Assembly (NCBI RefSeq): GCF_014705615.1
Contig: NZ_JACXJA010000030.1
Coordinates: 1-64,000 of the forward strand
Source of the DNA: Paenibacillus oceani
GTDB lineage: Bacteria > Bacillota > Bacilli > Paenibacillales > NBRC-103111
Reading direction: 5' to 3'
DNA length: 64,000 nt
This document shows positions 34,798-43,923 of this stretch, in pieces. The first letter of the stretch is position 1. Every line of letters starts with the position of its first letter. The position numbers and the translations under genes were made by a program. The notes beneath the pieces were generated by a model. It searched no databases and was not told where the DNA came from. It saw nothing but the letters and a program-made list of their open reading frames with translations.

Positions 34798-36000
34798 CTA
34801 TTGTTCTCTCTCTGTTTCATTCGTAAACTGCGGGCCGAGCAGATCCGACAGCGCCCGTTCCAAATAAGGAGAAATGCCGAGCGACTGCGCATAAGCCCGA
34901 TAAGCCGCCGTTCCCGCCGGATCGGGCGTTCCTGCCGCGTCGCCTTCCTTCACGGCCCGGATGAGCAAATTTTTGGGCGTATGCTCCATATCGATAAATT
35001 CCAGCACCTGCGTCCGGTAGCCGACCAGCTCGAGCAGTTGCGCACGCGCCGCGTCGGTGACCAGCGAGGCGAACCGTTCCTTCAGGATGCCGTGCTTCAG
35101 CAGCGGCGCCAGCGCTTCGTTCCGCACTTGGCCGAACAACTCGTGCTGGCAGCACGGGACGGATAGGATGACGCTGGCCCCCCAGCGGACCGCCTTCTCC
35201 AGGGCGGCGTCGGTAGCCGTATCGCACGCGTGCAGCGTCACGACCATGTCGACCTCTTCGAACCCTTCATACCGGCTTATATCGCCGACCAGGAACCGGA
35301 GCCGGTCATAGCCGAGCCTTGCAGCCAGCTCGCTGCAATGACGGATGACGTCCTCCTTCAGATCAAGGCCGACAACTTGAAGATCCAGCTTGCGGATTTC
35401 ATCGAGGTAGTGATACAAAGCGAACGTCAGATACGACTTGCCGCAGCCGAAATCGACGATCCGCACCGTCCGGCCTTGCGGCAAATGCTCCGCCACGTCG
35501 TCGATCATCTCGAGAAACCGGTTAATTTGCCGGAACTTGTCGTACTTCGCCGCAAGCACTTTGCCTTGGGCGTTCATAACGCCAAGCTCGACCAGAAAAG
35601 GAACCGGCGTCCCTTCCTCCAGCACGTAGCGCTTCTTCCGGTTATGTGACAGTTCCGCTTCAGGCTTGGTCGCCTTTTTCTTTAGAATGGCGGCTTCGCC
35701 CTTTTTGTTTAGCAAAATATGATAGTCCGCCTCGCTAGTCTGCAGCAGCGCCTGCTTGTAGTGAGCGCGCAGCAACTGCTCCGCCCGGCCGGCCGCCTGA
35801 TCGGCCGCCACGTTCTCGTGCAGCACCTTCGTTCCGACATAAAGAGCAAACTGGTAGTGAAGCTTGCCTTTGAGCAGCACCGGCTTGATCTTTATTTTGT
35901 CGGCCGGAGCGCCTGCCCCTTTCTTCGGTCCGCTGAGCACCGCTTGTGTCCACGAACCGGCTTCCGCTGACCCCCGCAGAATTTCCGTTAACGCATCCAT
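34798..36000 (-). CDS. SAM-dependent methyltransferase (GSTCD-like class)
   Basis: The 400-residue protein has an N-terminal domain of about 150 residues and a class I methyltransferase domain: VRIVDFGCGKSYLTFALYHY (motif I), VVGLDLKEDVI (motif II) and VVTLHACDTATDAAL. A VPCCQHE stretch, with its cysteine pair, is typical of the group related to eukaryotic GSTCD, thought to act on RNA. The substrate is not known. GGGGG precedes ATG 36000. It is convergent with nothing nearby; the small membrane gene follows after 58 nt. Confidence 0.8.
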   Translation of the reverse strand: MDALTEILRGSAEAGSWTQAVLSGPKKGAGAPADKIKIKPVLLKGKLHYQFALYVGTKVLHENVAADQAAGRAEQLLRAHYKQALLQTSEADYHILLNKKGEAAILKKKATKPEAELSHNRKKRYVLEEGTPVPFLVELGVMNAQGKVLAAKYDKFRQINRFLEMIDDVAEHLPQGRTVRIVDFGCGKSYLTFALYHYLDEIRKLDLQVVGLDLKEDVIRHCSELAARLGYDRLRFLVGDISRYEGFEEVDMVVTLHACDTATDAALEKAVRWGASVILSVPCCQHELFGQVRNEALAPLLKHGILKERFASLVTDAARAQLLELVGYRTQVLEFIDMEHTPKNLLIRAVKEGDAAGTPDPAGTAAYRAYAQSLGISPYLERALSDLLGPQFTNETEREQ

Positions 36001-36083
36001 AGGTTCCCCCTGCTAGTTTCCATTCCTAAGGAAGCTATTCGCTTCGGGAACCATTATACTGCAAAAAGGGTACGGAAAGGAAA

Positions 36084-37199
36084 TCAGGGCGCCCCGCTCC
36101 CGCCGGCTGCCGCCTTCACCTCGACGACGACACTGCCGTGCAGCCGGTCTCCAATGAACGCCATAAGGCGCCACAAGCCCGGTTCCGGCAGCGACATCAT
36201 CGTAGGCGCTGCAGCATCCGCTCCGTTCAGCGGGGTACCGGCAGATTCACCTTCGAACACGTCTACGACCCGGTTCGAATCTTTGTGAACGGCAATAATC
36301 CGAAGCTTGCCTTCGAGTTCGGATTCGTTCCCCCAGAAGTGCCACATGTACTTGTTCGCTTTGCCTGCCGTAAAGCCAAGGTCAATAAAGCCCAGCTTTC
36401 CCTTCACTCCGTGCAGGTCGTACGCGCCGCTTCGGAACGTCGGACTCACCTGCCAAGGCGCGTCGGGCACATCGAACACGACATCGGCATACGGCTCTCC
36501 GTCCATATATACGACGAATGACCATACTCCTTTTACGGGCAGATCAAACCGTGTAGAGATACGGGTAAAATCCTTGTAAGCCTTCCCCGCCTCCGATACA
36601 TTCATCTCCGCCAGTTCCGTTATTCGGATTCCGGTTTCGCGATTCACCCCCTCGATGCGAATCGTGCGATCCTTCAGCTGGTCGAACGGCGTATAGAAGT
36701 TCCACCAGCTGCCGGCAGGCGTTCCGGCGGCATAATCTCCACCCGGAAACACCTCCAATACTTTGACGTTATTTACGGTATAAAGGTTTCTCGTTTTCCT
36801 GTTATTGCCATTATTTTCACGAGGCGTTCCTCTTCCCTCCGGGTTACTGCCGACTCCTCCTTGAATCGTTCGATCTTGTCCCGTATAGATCGGAGACCAT
36901 TCCACCGTGCGCATCAGCACGAGCGCCAGCAACACGCCGGCAACCGTTACGGCTGCCGCCAGAGCCAGCGGATTGCGGCGCCGGAGGTACCCGCGTTCCC
37001 GTTCCAACCGCACCCGGCCGAGCACCTGCTCCTTTTGCTGCGCGTTCAGCCCTTCCCCGAAGTAAGGCGTCCGCTTCAGCCCCGCGTACCAAGCCGGCTT
37101 CGTCTCTGCCGCCCGCCTCCGTTCCTTCTCCCGTTCCTTCATGCCCCTCTGCTTCTGCCGATTGCCTTCGTGACGATCCTCGCTGTTGTTGCCTGTCAT
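36084..37199 (-). CDS. DUF4871-like membrane protein, probable anti-sigma partner
   Basis: The 371-residue protein has a charged cytoplasmic N-terminus of about 75 residues (with AWYAGLKRTPYFGEGLNAQQKEQV), one membrane segment (LALAAAVTVAGVLLALVLM) and a large extracellular part. That part has beta-rich stretches (GVWSFVVYMDGEPYADVVFDVP, HFWGNESELEGKLRI, EPGLWRLMAFIGDRLHGSVVVEV). The ATGA overlap with the ECF sigma gene and the topology suggest an anti-sigma factor or sensor, although no classical zinc-binding anti-sigma motif is present. Confidence 0.7.
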   Translation of the reverse strand: MTGNNSEDRHEGNRQKQRGMKEREKERRRAAETKPAWYAGLKRTPYFGEGLNAQQKEQVLGRVRLERERGYLRRRNPLALAAAVTVAGVLLALVLMRTVEWSPIYTGQDRTIQGGVGSNPEGRGTPRENNGNNRKTRNLYTVNNVKVLEVFPGGDYAAGTPAGSWWNFYTPFDQLKDRTIRIEGVNRETGIRITELAEMNVSEAGKAYKDFTRISTRFDLPVKGVWSFVVYMDGEPYADVVFDVPDAPWQVSPTFRSGAYDLHGVKGKLGFIDLGFTAGKANKYMWHFWGNESELEGKLRIIAVHKDSNRVVDVFEGESAGTPLNGADAAAPTMMSLPEPGLWRLMAFIGDRLHGSVVVEVKAAAGGSGAP

Positions 37200-37738
37200 C
37201 GCGGCTCCTCCTCCTTCAGCTTCCGTTCCACCTTCGCCCTTGCGCGATGCAGGCGGGACTTTACCGTTCCTTCCGACAAATCAAGCAGCTCCGCAATCTC
37301 GTTGTTGGACAGCTCGTAATGCGCATCCAGAACCAGAACCTCCCGGTATTTCGCCGGCAGGCCGAGCACCGTTTCCCATAAACTTCGCTCCGCCTGCCGG
37401 TCCATCATAACCGACTCCGCGGAACGGGAAGTGCCTTGCGGGGAAAACAATCCGAACAGCGTCACCTTGCGGACGAACGCGGAGCGCAAATAATTAATCG
37501 CCGTCCGGCGTGTAATGCCGAGCAGCCAAGTTTTGACCGAGCATTCTCCCCGGAACGCGAATCGATGACGGTACGCTTTCCAGAACACGTCCTGCGTAAT
37601 ATCGTCCGCCGCATCCCGCCGCTTCGTCATGAAACAGGCGTACCTCCATACGTCGTCCCCGTACGCCTCCATCCAATCCTGGATTAGCGACTCGAGATCG
37701 CCGCTTTGGATCACATGCCGCACCTCTTCGTGGCTCAA
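37196..37738 (-). CDS. ECF-type RNA polymerase sigma factor
   Basis: The 180-residue protein has sigma region 2 (VWRYACFMTKRRDAADDITQDVFWKAYRHR) and region 4 (LPAKYREVLVLDAHYELSNNEIAELLDLSEGTVKSRLHRARAKV). It is close to the SigX/SigW group. TTG 37738 follows AGGTGA at six bases. The stop overlaps the start of the downstream membrane protein (ATGA). An ECF-type promoter just upstream suggests autoregulation. Confidence 0.93.
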   Translation of the reverse strand: MSHEEVRHVIQSGDLESLIQDWMEAYGDDVWRYACFMTKRRDAADDITQDVFWKAYRHRFAFRGECSVKTWLLGITRRTAINYLRSAFVRKVTLFGLFSPQGTSRSAESVMMDRQAERSLWETVLGLPAKYREVLVLDAHYELSNNEIAELLDLSEGTVKSRLHRARAKVERKLKEEEPR

Positions 37739-37759
37739 ACCGGAATCACCTCACCCATA

Positions 37760-37787
37760 TAGACAACGCATCCCGCTCAAAGTTCCA
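37760..37787 (-). promoter_or_regulatory. Candidate autoregulatory ECF promoter
   Basis: On the minus strand TGGAAC (37787-37782), 16 nt and TGTCTA (37765-37760) match the general ECF pattern GGAAC-N16-CGTCTA with one mismatch in the -10 element. It lies 22 nt before the sigma factor start codon. Confidence 0.5.
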
Positions 37788-37890
37788 ACCGGTGCGAAAT
37801 TTTTGCCGAGCGGCCCAACGTTCTGTCTGCAACTGGTCGATCATACGCTTATTAAATGATAGCGAGTTCGACATACTGGGGGACTGGGTT

Positions 37891-38847
37891 ATGGCAATCA
37901 GGCCGCCGATCTTGAGAGCGGGCGATACGATCGGCATCGTGACGCTCGGAAGCCCGCTCGCGGCAAGCGTCATCGACAGCAGAATCGAAACGCTGCAAAG
38001 CCTCGGGTTTCAAATTGCGATGGGCAGGCATGTGTACGACGCCGACGGCTTCCTGGCCGGAACGGACCGCGAGAGAGCGGACGATCTGATGGCGATGTTT
38101 CTGGACCCGAAGGTGCGGATGATTTTGCCGACCCGGGGCGGGGTTGGCGTCGCCGGAATTTTGCCTTATCTCGATTTTCGGGCGATCGCGGATCATCCGA
38201 AAATTTTATCCGGTTACAGCGATATTACGGTGTTGTCCAACGCTTTATATCAATTTTCCAATCTGATCGGGTTTCAGAGCTTGATGCTGATTAATTTCAG
38301 CACGAGTACGCCCGCTTATAACTACAATCAGTTTTTCACGGCCACCTCTACCGTAACGTCCCCGAGACTCATCGAGAATCCGCCCGGAATGCCGCTCGCG
38401 AGCCTCGTCCCCGGCAATGTGACAGGCCCGATCGTCGGAGGCAATCTGACTTCTTTTACCGACACGCTCGGTACGCCCTATGAATTCGATACGCTAGGCA
38501 AAATATTGGTGCTGGAGGAAACAGCCGAGCCGATCAATAAAGTATACCGGATGCTCAACCGGCTGAAGCTGGCCGGGAAATTGGACGACTGCATCGGTAT
38601 CGTCATGGGACAATGCACCGATTGTACCGCCGCCTATGGGGTCACTTACCTGGACTTGATCCGGGAAGTGCTCGTCCCGCTCGGCAAACCGCTGATGACG
38701 AATCTCGCGACGGCTCACGGGACGTACAAAGCCGCGATTCCGCTAGGCGCACGGGCGAATTTGAACACGGCGGCCAATACGTTTACGATCCTCGAGCCGA
38801 CCGTCTCCATAGAGGCGCAAGGACCTGCTGCCAATACTTTCTACTAA
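37891..38847 (+). CDS. LD-carboxypeptidase (peptidase S66)
   Basis: The 318-residue protein has the S66 pattern: LRAGDTIGIVTLGSP at the start, PTRGGVGVAGILPYLDF, the nucleophilic serine in LSGYSDIT, the acid in LEETAEPINKVYRML and the histidine in LATAHGTYKAAIPLG. The family cleaves the LD bond of murein tetrapeptides or acts as a microcin immunity enzyme; no signal peptide is seen, so it acts in the cytoplasm. Start ATG 37891 follows GGGGGA. An LysM-M23 endopeptidase gene follows after 61 nt. Confidence 0.9.
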   Translation: MAIRPPILRAGDTIGIVTLGSPLAASVIDSRIETLQSLGFQIAMGRHVYDADGFLAGTDRERADDLMAMFLDPKVRMILPTRGGVGVAGILPYLDFRAIADHPKILSGYSDITVLSNALYQFSNLIGFQSLMLINFSTSTPAYNYNQFFTATSTVTSPRLIENPPGMPLASLVPGNVTGPIVGGNLTSFTDTLGTPYEFDTLGKILVLEETAEPINKVYRMLNRLKLAGKLDDCIGIVMGQCTDCTAAYGVTYLDLIREVLVPLGKPLMTNLATAHGTYKAAIPLGARANLNTAANTFTILEPTVSIEAQGPAANTFY

Positions 38848-38908
38848 AAATGAGCTGCCGTTTCCTTTAAGATGGTACTAATCCGTCAAAAGGAGTTGAA
38901 CAGCCAAG

Positions 38909-39742
38909 ATGAAATCCAAAATCGGCGTATTATCCGGCATCGTGCTGGGACTATCGCTATTCGGTTCCTCGGTTCAGGCAGCCACGCACACCGTACAGCC
39001 GGGCGATACGCTGTGGAAGGTTGCAACCGCTCACAACATCACGATCCAGCAGCTGACGAGTCTGAACCCTTCAACCGGAGAGATGCTGTACCCGGGTCAA
39101 ACGCTTCAAGTACCGGATGATGCGAATGCGTATACCGTCCGGACGGGGGACACGTTCTGGAAAATCGCCGCAGCCTACGGATTACCGACCTTAACTCTCA
39201 TTCGCGCCAATCCTCATATATCGAATCCGGACATGCTGAATATCGGAGACAAGCTCCGTATTCCTGCTGCGCCCTCCGCCTATCTGAACGGGTATTTCCC
39301 GCTAAGGGCCGGTACGTACACTCCGTATGTAAACAATTATGCCGAGGTGCGCACCTGGTCGCCGTCAGGCGAGGAAATCCGACCGCATGAGGGCGTCGAT
39401 ATTTTCGCAGACAAAGGCACGCCCGTCTATGCAGCCGCAGACGGCACGATTATCAATTACGGCTGGAACCAGTACGGCGGCTGGCGCCTGACGGTACGGA
39501 CCGACGATTCCACCGCGTTTTATTATGCGCACCTCTCCGGTTATGCCGAAGGGATGGGCAAAGGCGGCACAGTCAAGAAAGGCCAGCTGATCGGCTACGT
39601 CGGCAGCACCGGATACGGTCCGGAAGGAACCGAAGGAAAGTTCCTCCCTCATCTGCATTTCGGAATCTATAAAACCAACGTCTCGCCATGGAAAACGGTG
39701 GACCCTAATCCGTATTTGACCTGGTGGGAACTGCAGCGGTAA
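38909..39742 (+). CDS. LysM-M23 cell-wall endopeptidase
   Basis: The 277-residue protein has a signal peptide ending near SSVQAATH, LysM 1 (HTVQPGDTLWKVATAHN), LysM 2 (YTVRTGDTFWKIAAAYG) and a C-terminal M23 metallopeptidase (HEGVDIFADKGTPVYAAADG, YYAHLSGY, PHLHFGIY) with the zinc-binding residues H and D of HEGVD and the last H of HLHF. It would cut peptidoglycan cross-bridges outside the cell. AAGGAG is 13 bases before ATG 38909, rather far, and no better in-frame start exists. Confidence 0.93.
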   Translation: MKSKIGVLSGIVLGLSLFGSSVQAATHTVQPGDTLWKVATAHNITIQQLTSLNPSTGEMLYPGQTLQVPDDANAYTVRTGDTFWKIAAAYGLPTLTLIRANPHISNPDMLNIGDKLRIPAAPSAYLNGYFPLRAGTYTPYVNNYAEVRTWSPSGEEIRPHEGVDIFADKGTPVYAAADGTIINYGWNQYGGWRLTVRTDDSTAFYYAHLSGYAEGMGKGGTVKKGQLIGYVGSTGYGPEGTEGKFLPHLHFGIYKTNVSPWKTVDPNPYLTWWELQR

Positions 39743-40046
39743 TTGCTTCTTGCTGCTTGGGGATAACGAAGTGTGCCTTGCGATGAGCTTCGCGGCTGAT
39801 GTTATGGTGTAATACACGGTTATTTTCTCTACTATTTTTAAAATGTGTACTTAAATTTCCGAATCGACTACCGATTTGTTACATTTTCCCCTCGTTCGGG
39901 GAAGAGCGCAGCTCCCTGCTCCCTGGTCACGTATAACACTCTATTGTTATGGCCTAATGGACAAGTTAAAATAAGACTAGGTTGCATTCCCGGATGATAA
40001 CACAATATTGCTTTACCACCCTACTGAACAGGAGAGGTCTTGACAG
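39743..40046. other. Intergenic region before AraC gene
   Basis: About 300 nt, AT-rich, with no gene. A short hairpin TTCCCC-TCGTTC-GGGGAA (39886-39903) is present but has no T-run on the plus strand. The promoter of the AraC gene should lie in the last 100 nt. Confidence 0.45.
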
Positions 40047-40892
40047 ATGAGGCGCCAGTACAATCTGCCTACTTTAGCGGAACCGCCGTTTTTTTGTTTG
40101 CCGGAATCGGTCGGCTGGTATTCAGACTGGCCGGAACACCTGGTGAACCGCAGCTATGGGGCGCTCGACAATTTCAGCATCCACTTGATCACGGCAGGCA
40201 AAGGAACGGTCGAGCTGGATGGCGATTCGATCACGCTTCAGCCCGGAGACGCCTTCCTCTACTTCCCGCTTATGCAGCAGCGGTATTATTCGAGCCAGGA
40301 CGAGCCGTGGGACGTACGCTGGGTACATTTCTACGGCGGGCCGAAGCTGGTTGAATATATGACCGAGCACGGCTTCCGGCGCACGACGCTGTGGACGGTC
40401 AAATCGTGGAAGGAGCTGCTACCGCTCTTTCATGCGCTGCTTGAGGAAGCGGAGACGCATTCGTTCCTGCATCTGGCTACACTGTCCTCGATGACGTATA
40501 CGATTTTGACGGAGTTTATGAGCCGGGCGGAGCCTTTTACCGGCGGCAAGCCCGCCGACACGTCAGACCGGCTGGCCCGGCTGCTGCCGGCGATCCGCAG
40601 CCGTGCCAGCGAGCCGTTCGTCCTGGAGGAATGGGCGGAGAAGGCCGGCGTCAGCACGTATTACTTTTGCAAGCTGTTCCGTAAAACGATGCAGATGACG
40701 CCACTCGACTTCGTCACCCTATGCCGGCTCCAGCACGCCAAGCAACTGCTGCTCGAACGCAGCGACTGGCCGGTGAAACAGGTCGCGCTGGAGGTCGGCT
40801 ACACGAATCCGAGCTACTTCAACAAACGGTTTATGGAGCAGGAGAAGATGACACCGCTCGAATACCGGCGCATCCGGCTGGGGCGGGACTAG
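40047..40892 (+). CDS. AraC-family transcriptional regulator
   Basis: The 281-residue protein has an N-terminal cupin sensor (LITAGKGTVELDGDSITLQPGDAFLYFP, WDVRWVHFYG) and a C-terminal double helix-turn-helix (EWAEKAGVSTYYFCKLFRK, VALEVGYTNPSYFNKRFMEQE). Such regulators usually control carbohydrate use, but no sugar gene is adjacent. GGAGAGG precedes ATG 40047 by nine bases. Confidence 0.92.
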   Translation: MRRQYNLPTLAEPPFFCLPESVGWYSDWPEHLVNRSYGALDNFSIHLITAGKGTVELDGDSITLQPGDAFLYFPLMQQRYYSSQDEPWDVRWVHFYGGPKLVEYMTEHGFRRTTLWTVKSWKELLPLFHALLEEAETHSFLHLATLSSMTYTILTEFMSRAEPFTGGKPADTSDRLARLLPAIRSRASEPFVLEEWAEKAGVSTYYFCKLFRKTMQMTPLDFVTLCRLQHAKQLLLERSDWPVKQVALEVGYTNPSYFNKRFMEQEKMTPLEYRRIRLGRD

Positions 40893-40998
40893 CGCGCTCC
40901 GCTTGTTGGAGCCGCTTGCACGGCTGGTTCTTGGCGCAGGCGGCTCTGCCGAGCTCCTTTCAAACACTGTGTCCACTGGGGGTGCCGGTATTGTCAGT

Positions 40999-41604
40999 TT
41001 AACCCATGTTGCTGGAACCGCCGCTAAGAGTAGAGTCCCCCCACAATCTGTTTACCTGCACCAGCTTCTGATCGTCAAATTCCAATCGGTATACATCCGG
41101 CTTAGAGGTTTGAAGCAGAAAATTGAAGTCGTACCGAGGGTCATAAAACGCCATCATTAGCGTCATGACGGCTCCGTGGGTGCCGACCGCTATTTTCTGT
41201 CCCAGGTAGAGCTGTAATAATTTTTTCAAAACCGATATAGCCCGGGTCTGACACTCCGCATTAGACTCCCCGCCCTCTAAGGAAAAATTCGGATCGGCAA
41301 ACGACTTTTCCACCAAAGGGAACAGTTCCGCATCCGGCATTCGGCTGTCTTTGTTCCGAAAAATTCTTTCTTTGAGGTCTTCAAAAACTATGATTTTTTG
41401 CCGGGAGTGCCGGGCTAACTCCTGCAAAGTTAAGATTGCCCGCCGGTACGGACTTGAAACGAAAACCCCGATCCCCTCGTCTTTTAATAATTCCGTTATT
41501 CGATCCGCATCCGCCGTTCCTTTCTCCGTCAGCCCTCTTGTTCTTTCGGTTCCTTCCGTCTTCGGCGATTCACCGTGCCTGACCATGTAAATGAACGTGT
41601 TCAT
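40999..41604 (-). CDS. Histidine phosphatase family protein
   Basis: The 201-residue protein has the phosphoglycerate-mutase-like RHG motif (FIYMVRHGES), the second arginine in VSSPYRRAILT, an acid in LEGGESNAE and the second histidine in AVGTHGAVMTLMM. The substrate is unknown. GAGGGGG precedes ATG 41604, so the longer start at 41631 is rejected. Confidence 0.88.
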   Translation of the reverse strand: MNTFIYMVRHGESPKTEGTERTRGLTEKGTADADRITELLKDEGIGVFVSSPYRRAILTLQELARHSRQKIIVFEDLKERIFRNKDSRMPDAELFPLVEKSFADPNFSLEGGESNAECQTRAISVLKKLLQLYLGQKIAVGTHGAVMTLMMAFYDPRYDFNFLLQTSKPDVYRLEFDDQKLVQVNRLWGDSTLSGGSSNMG

Positions 41605-41744
41605 CGTGTCCCCCTCATATGTCCGGGTCAATAAATGACGCCTCGGGATAGCGCCTTACCACAACAATAAGGCCCGACCGGAGGCCGAACCTTGTTGCGT
41701 ACCTGCTGTGTATCGATACGAGAAATAACATGCTGTCGAGCCGT

Positions 41745-42248
41745 TTATGCCCCAGGCGTGAACGTCCGCTTGGCGAGCTCGGCGTCGAGCATATAAAACG
41801 CATTGCTGTCCTTGTCGATCCGGCGCAGCTTCTGGATGATGCTGTCGAAGGTTGCTTCTTCCTCGACCTGCTCGTCGATAAACCATTTCAGGAAATTGAT
41901 TGTCGCGTGCTCGCGCTCGTTCCAGGCGATGTCGGACAAATCGTAGATGCGGCGGGTTACCGTCTGCTCGTGTTCGTAGGCTTGGTCGAACGCGTCCAGC
42001 AGCGAGCCGTATTCGTTGGACGGGTCCGACATTCCGCTTACGACGGCGCGTTTGCCGAGCGTATTGATGAAGTGGAAAATTTTCATGGCATGGAACTTCT
42101 CTTCCTCGGCTTGTACGATGAAAAAGTTCGCGAATCCGTCGAAGCTTTCCGCCGAACAGTAGGCGGCCATCGCCAGATACACCTGAGAAGAGTAAAACTC
42201 GTAGTTCATTTGATCGTTCAGCTTGTCTAATAACGCTTGGCTCAGCAT
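41745..42248 (-). CDS. ftnA: Ferritin
   Basis: The 167-residue protein is a classical non-haem ferritin: LLDKLNDQMNYEFYSSQVYLAMAAYC, the ferroxidase EEEKFHAMKIFHFI with its E and H ligands, and ATINFLKWFIDEQVEEEATF. It stores iron as a 24-mer in the cytoplasm. AAGGAG precedes ATG 42248; GTG 42257 is also possible but sits only two bases after the binding site. Confidence 0.94.
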   Translation of the reverse strand: MLSQALLDKLNDQMNYEFYSSQVYLAMAAYCSAESFDGFANFFIVQAEEEKFHAMKIFHFINTLGKRAVVSGMSDPSNEYGSLLDAFDQAYEHEQTVTRRIYDLSDIAWNEREHATINFLKWFIDEQVEEEATFDSIIQKLRRIDKDSNAFYMLDAELAKRTFTPGA

Positions 42249-42419
42249 CGCGCTCACTTCTCCTTCTTATGCCGGTTGGGCAAGCATGGTATTCCTTTAC
42301 ATTATAGCGATAATCGGGAGCCGGATACAAACTTCGCTCGGTCCAGTTCTGCTCCTTCGCGCGAAGTATGTCGGATTGAGTCCCGGCTGCGGCTCTTGGG
42401 CTGCATTGAAGTCCTCTCT

Positions 42420-42601
42420 CTAACGGACACCACAGCAGCTTAGACGTCGAATTTGCCCATTTCCGCGCTGTAACGGTCACCAGAGCCGCTTAGAAAATAT
42501 CCGCTACAATCAGCCGCCAGCGCCACATTAACGGCTCTCATGTCCGTTAGTTAGCCCGCCTCCCATCTTTTTCCGTTCAAAGCGGCTCCCATGTCCGTTA
42601 G
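42420..42601. repeat. REP-like repeats, two direct and two inverted copies
   Basis: CTAACGGACACCACAGCAGCT (42420) and TAACGGTCACCAGAGCCGCT (42471-42490) are similar. AACGGCTCTCATGTCCGTTA (42530-42549) and AGCGGCTCCCATGTCCGTTA (42581-42600) are close to their reverse complements. Four units in 180 bp form potential stem-loops. Confidence 0.6.
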
Positions 42602-42733
42602 CCGCCGCCCGCCTCCTCCTCCGCCGCGCCCCTGCAATACTGTGGCTCCCTGTACCGCTACAACGCTACAACGCTACACCACTGCCGCTGCCGCCCCCGG
42701 CTCCCGCTTGCAATTTCCAAAACAAAAAATGTC

Positions 42734-42786
42734 TTGACGTCCTCTCCATATATTCCTATAATAAAACCTATTAAAACGGTAGGAAT
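42734..42786 (+). promoter_or_regulatory. Consensus promoter with operator for the SsuABC-type operon
   Basis: TTGACG (42734-42739), a 17-nt spacer and TATAAT (42757-42762) form a near-perfect sigma-A promoter. ATTCCT (42752-42757) and AGGAAT (42781-42786) are inverted repeats that bracket the -10 box and start site, with inner CCTA...TAGG arms. This looks like a repressor site, perhaps for sulfur regulation, although I cannot name the protein. Confidence 0.55.
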
Positions 42787-42817
42787 TGTTTATATTATGG
42801 GGGAGTTGAAAAGAAAT

Positions 42818-43888
42818 ATGATGAAACGGTACTTTGCTGGTAAATACAAGGTACGGACCCTGGCGATATTCGCCCTGGCCGTCCTGATGATTATGGCAAC
42901 GGCGTGCGGAGCGAAACCGGAAGCGGGCGGAGACAAGACACAAGGCGGCGCGGGCGGAGATGCCAAAAAAGAAACGAAGGCGCTGACGGTCGGCTACTTG
43001 AACGTTATGGACGACGCGCAAGCCATGCTTGCTTACGACGCCAAGCTGTATGAGAAGTACGGACTGCAAGTGAAGCTGCAAGCGTTCGAAAGCGGCACCG
43101 ACCTGATTAAAGCCATGGTGGGCGGCCAAGTCGACGCGGGCGTGCTCGGATTCACGAATGCAGTCACCTGGGCTTCGAAGGGCGCCGGTCTGAAAGTCGT
43201 CGCAGGTGCGCAGATGGGCTTCCACAGTATTCTCGTCCGCAACGATTCCGGCATCAAGACGGTAGAAGACCTGAAAGGCCGTAAGCTTGCTTCCCAGAAG
43301 CAGGGCAGCACCGCGGATATCGTCCTGAACGGTGTAACGCTCGCCCAGGCGAAACTGACGAATAAAGATTTGCAGATGGTATACGCCGAGCCAGCCCAAG
43401 CGATCCAGTCGCTCGCCGGAGGTGCGGTAGACGCGGCGTTCGTATTCGAGCCTTACTCCCGGATGGCGCAACTGACGTCCCCGGTTACGCAAATTTACGA
43501 GATCGGCAAAGTATGGCCGTTCCCTTGCATGGTCGTCATCACCACCGACGATCAGTTGAAAAAAGACCGCGACGCGGTCAACCGGATGCTCGACGCCCAG
43601 AAAGAAGCGATCGAGATGCTGCAGAAAGATCCGCAAAAAGCGGCCGACTTCATTACGAAGCGATTCATCGAAGGCGATTCGTTCAAAACGGCTAAAGGCG
43701 ACGTAAAAGCGACTACCGTCATTAAAGAATCGATCGAGTCGCAAACGTTCAACTGGGACATTACGCCGGACCACATCAAAACGATGCAGCAAATCGCCGA
43801 TCTGATGATCGACCAAAAAGCGCTCGACAAGCCGGTGAAGGTCGAAGACATTCTCGATCTGTCCTGGCAGCAGCAGCTCAAAAAATAA
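42818..43888 (+). CDS. SsuA/TauA/NMT1-type substrate-binding lipoprotein
   Basis: The 356-residue protein has a lipoprotein signal (FALAVLMIMATACG) and a Gly/Lys-rich linker. The body matches the NMT1/SsuA group that binds aliphatic sulfonates, nitrate, pyrimidine or other small anions: LTVGYLNVMDDAQAMLAYDAKLYEKYGL, GQVDAGVLGFTNAV, VEDLKGRKLA. The exact ligand is unknown. The first ATG of a pair (42818) is chosen; the binding site GGGGGAG is 12 bases away. It heads an operon with permease and ATPase genes. Confidence 0.9.
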   Translation: MMKRYFAGKYKVRTLAIFALAVLMIMATACGAKPEAGGDKTQGGAGGDAKKETKALTVGYLNVMDDAQAMLAYDAKLYEKYGLQVKLQAFESGTDLIKAMVGGQVDAGVLGFTNAVTWASKGAGLKVVAGAQMGFHSILVRNDSGIKTVEDLKGRKLASQKQGSTADIVLNGVTLAQAKLTNKDLQMVYAEPAQAIQSLAGGAVDAAFVFEPYSRMAQLTSPVTQIYEIGKVWPFPCMVVITTDDQLKKDRDAVNRMLDAQKEAIEMLQKDPQKAADFITKRFIEGDSFKTAKGDVKATTVIKESIESQTFNWDITPDHIKTMQQIADLMIDQKALDKPVKVEDILDLSWQQQLKK

Positions 43889-43923
43889 GCTTGATCCATT
43901 TCTTTACGTGAGGAGACCGCCAG

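Larger units (their letters stand above)
42249..42817. other. Intergenic region with REP-like repeats and promoter
   Basis: About 570 nt without a gene. The first part has four copies of a roughly 22-bp CTAACGGACA-type repeat in two orientations; a C-rich part with ACAACGCTACA follows. The last 90 nt hold the promoter and operator of the importer operon. Confidence 0.65.

Noticed and set aside
42420-42601. CRISPR array
   Set aside because: Units are in both orientations, imperfect and only four; there are no cas genes.
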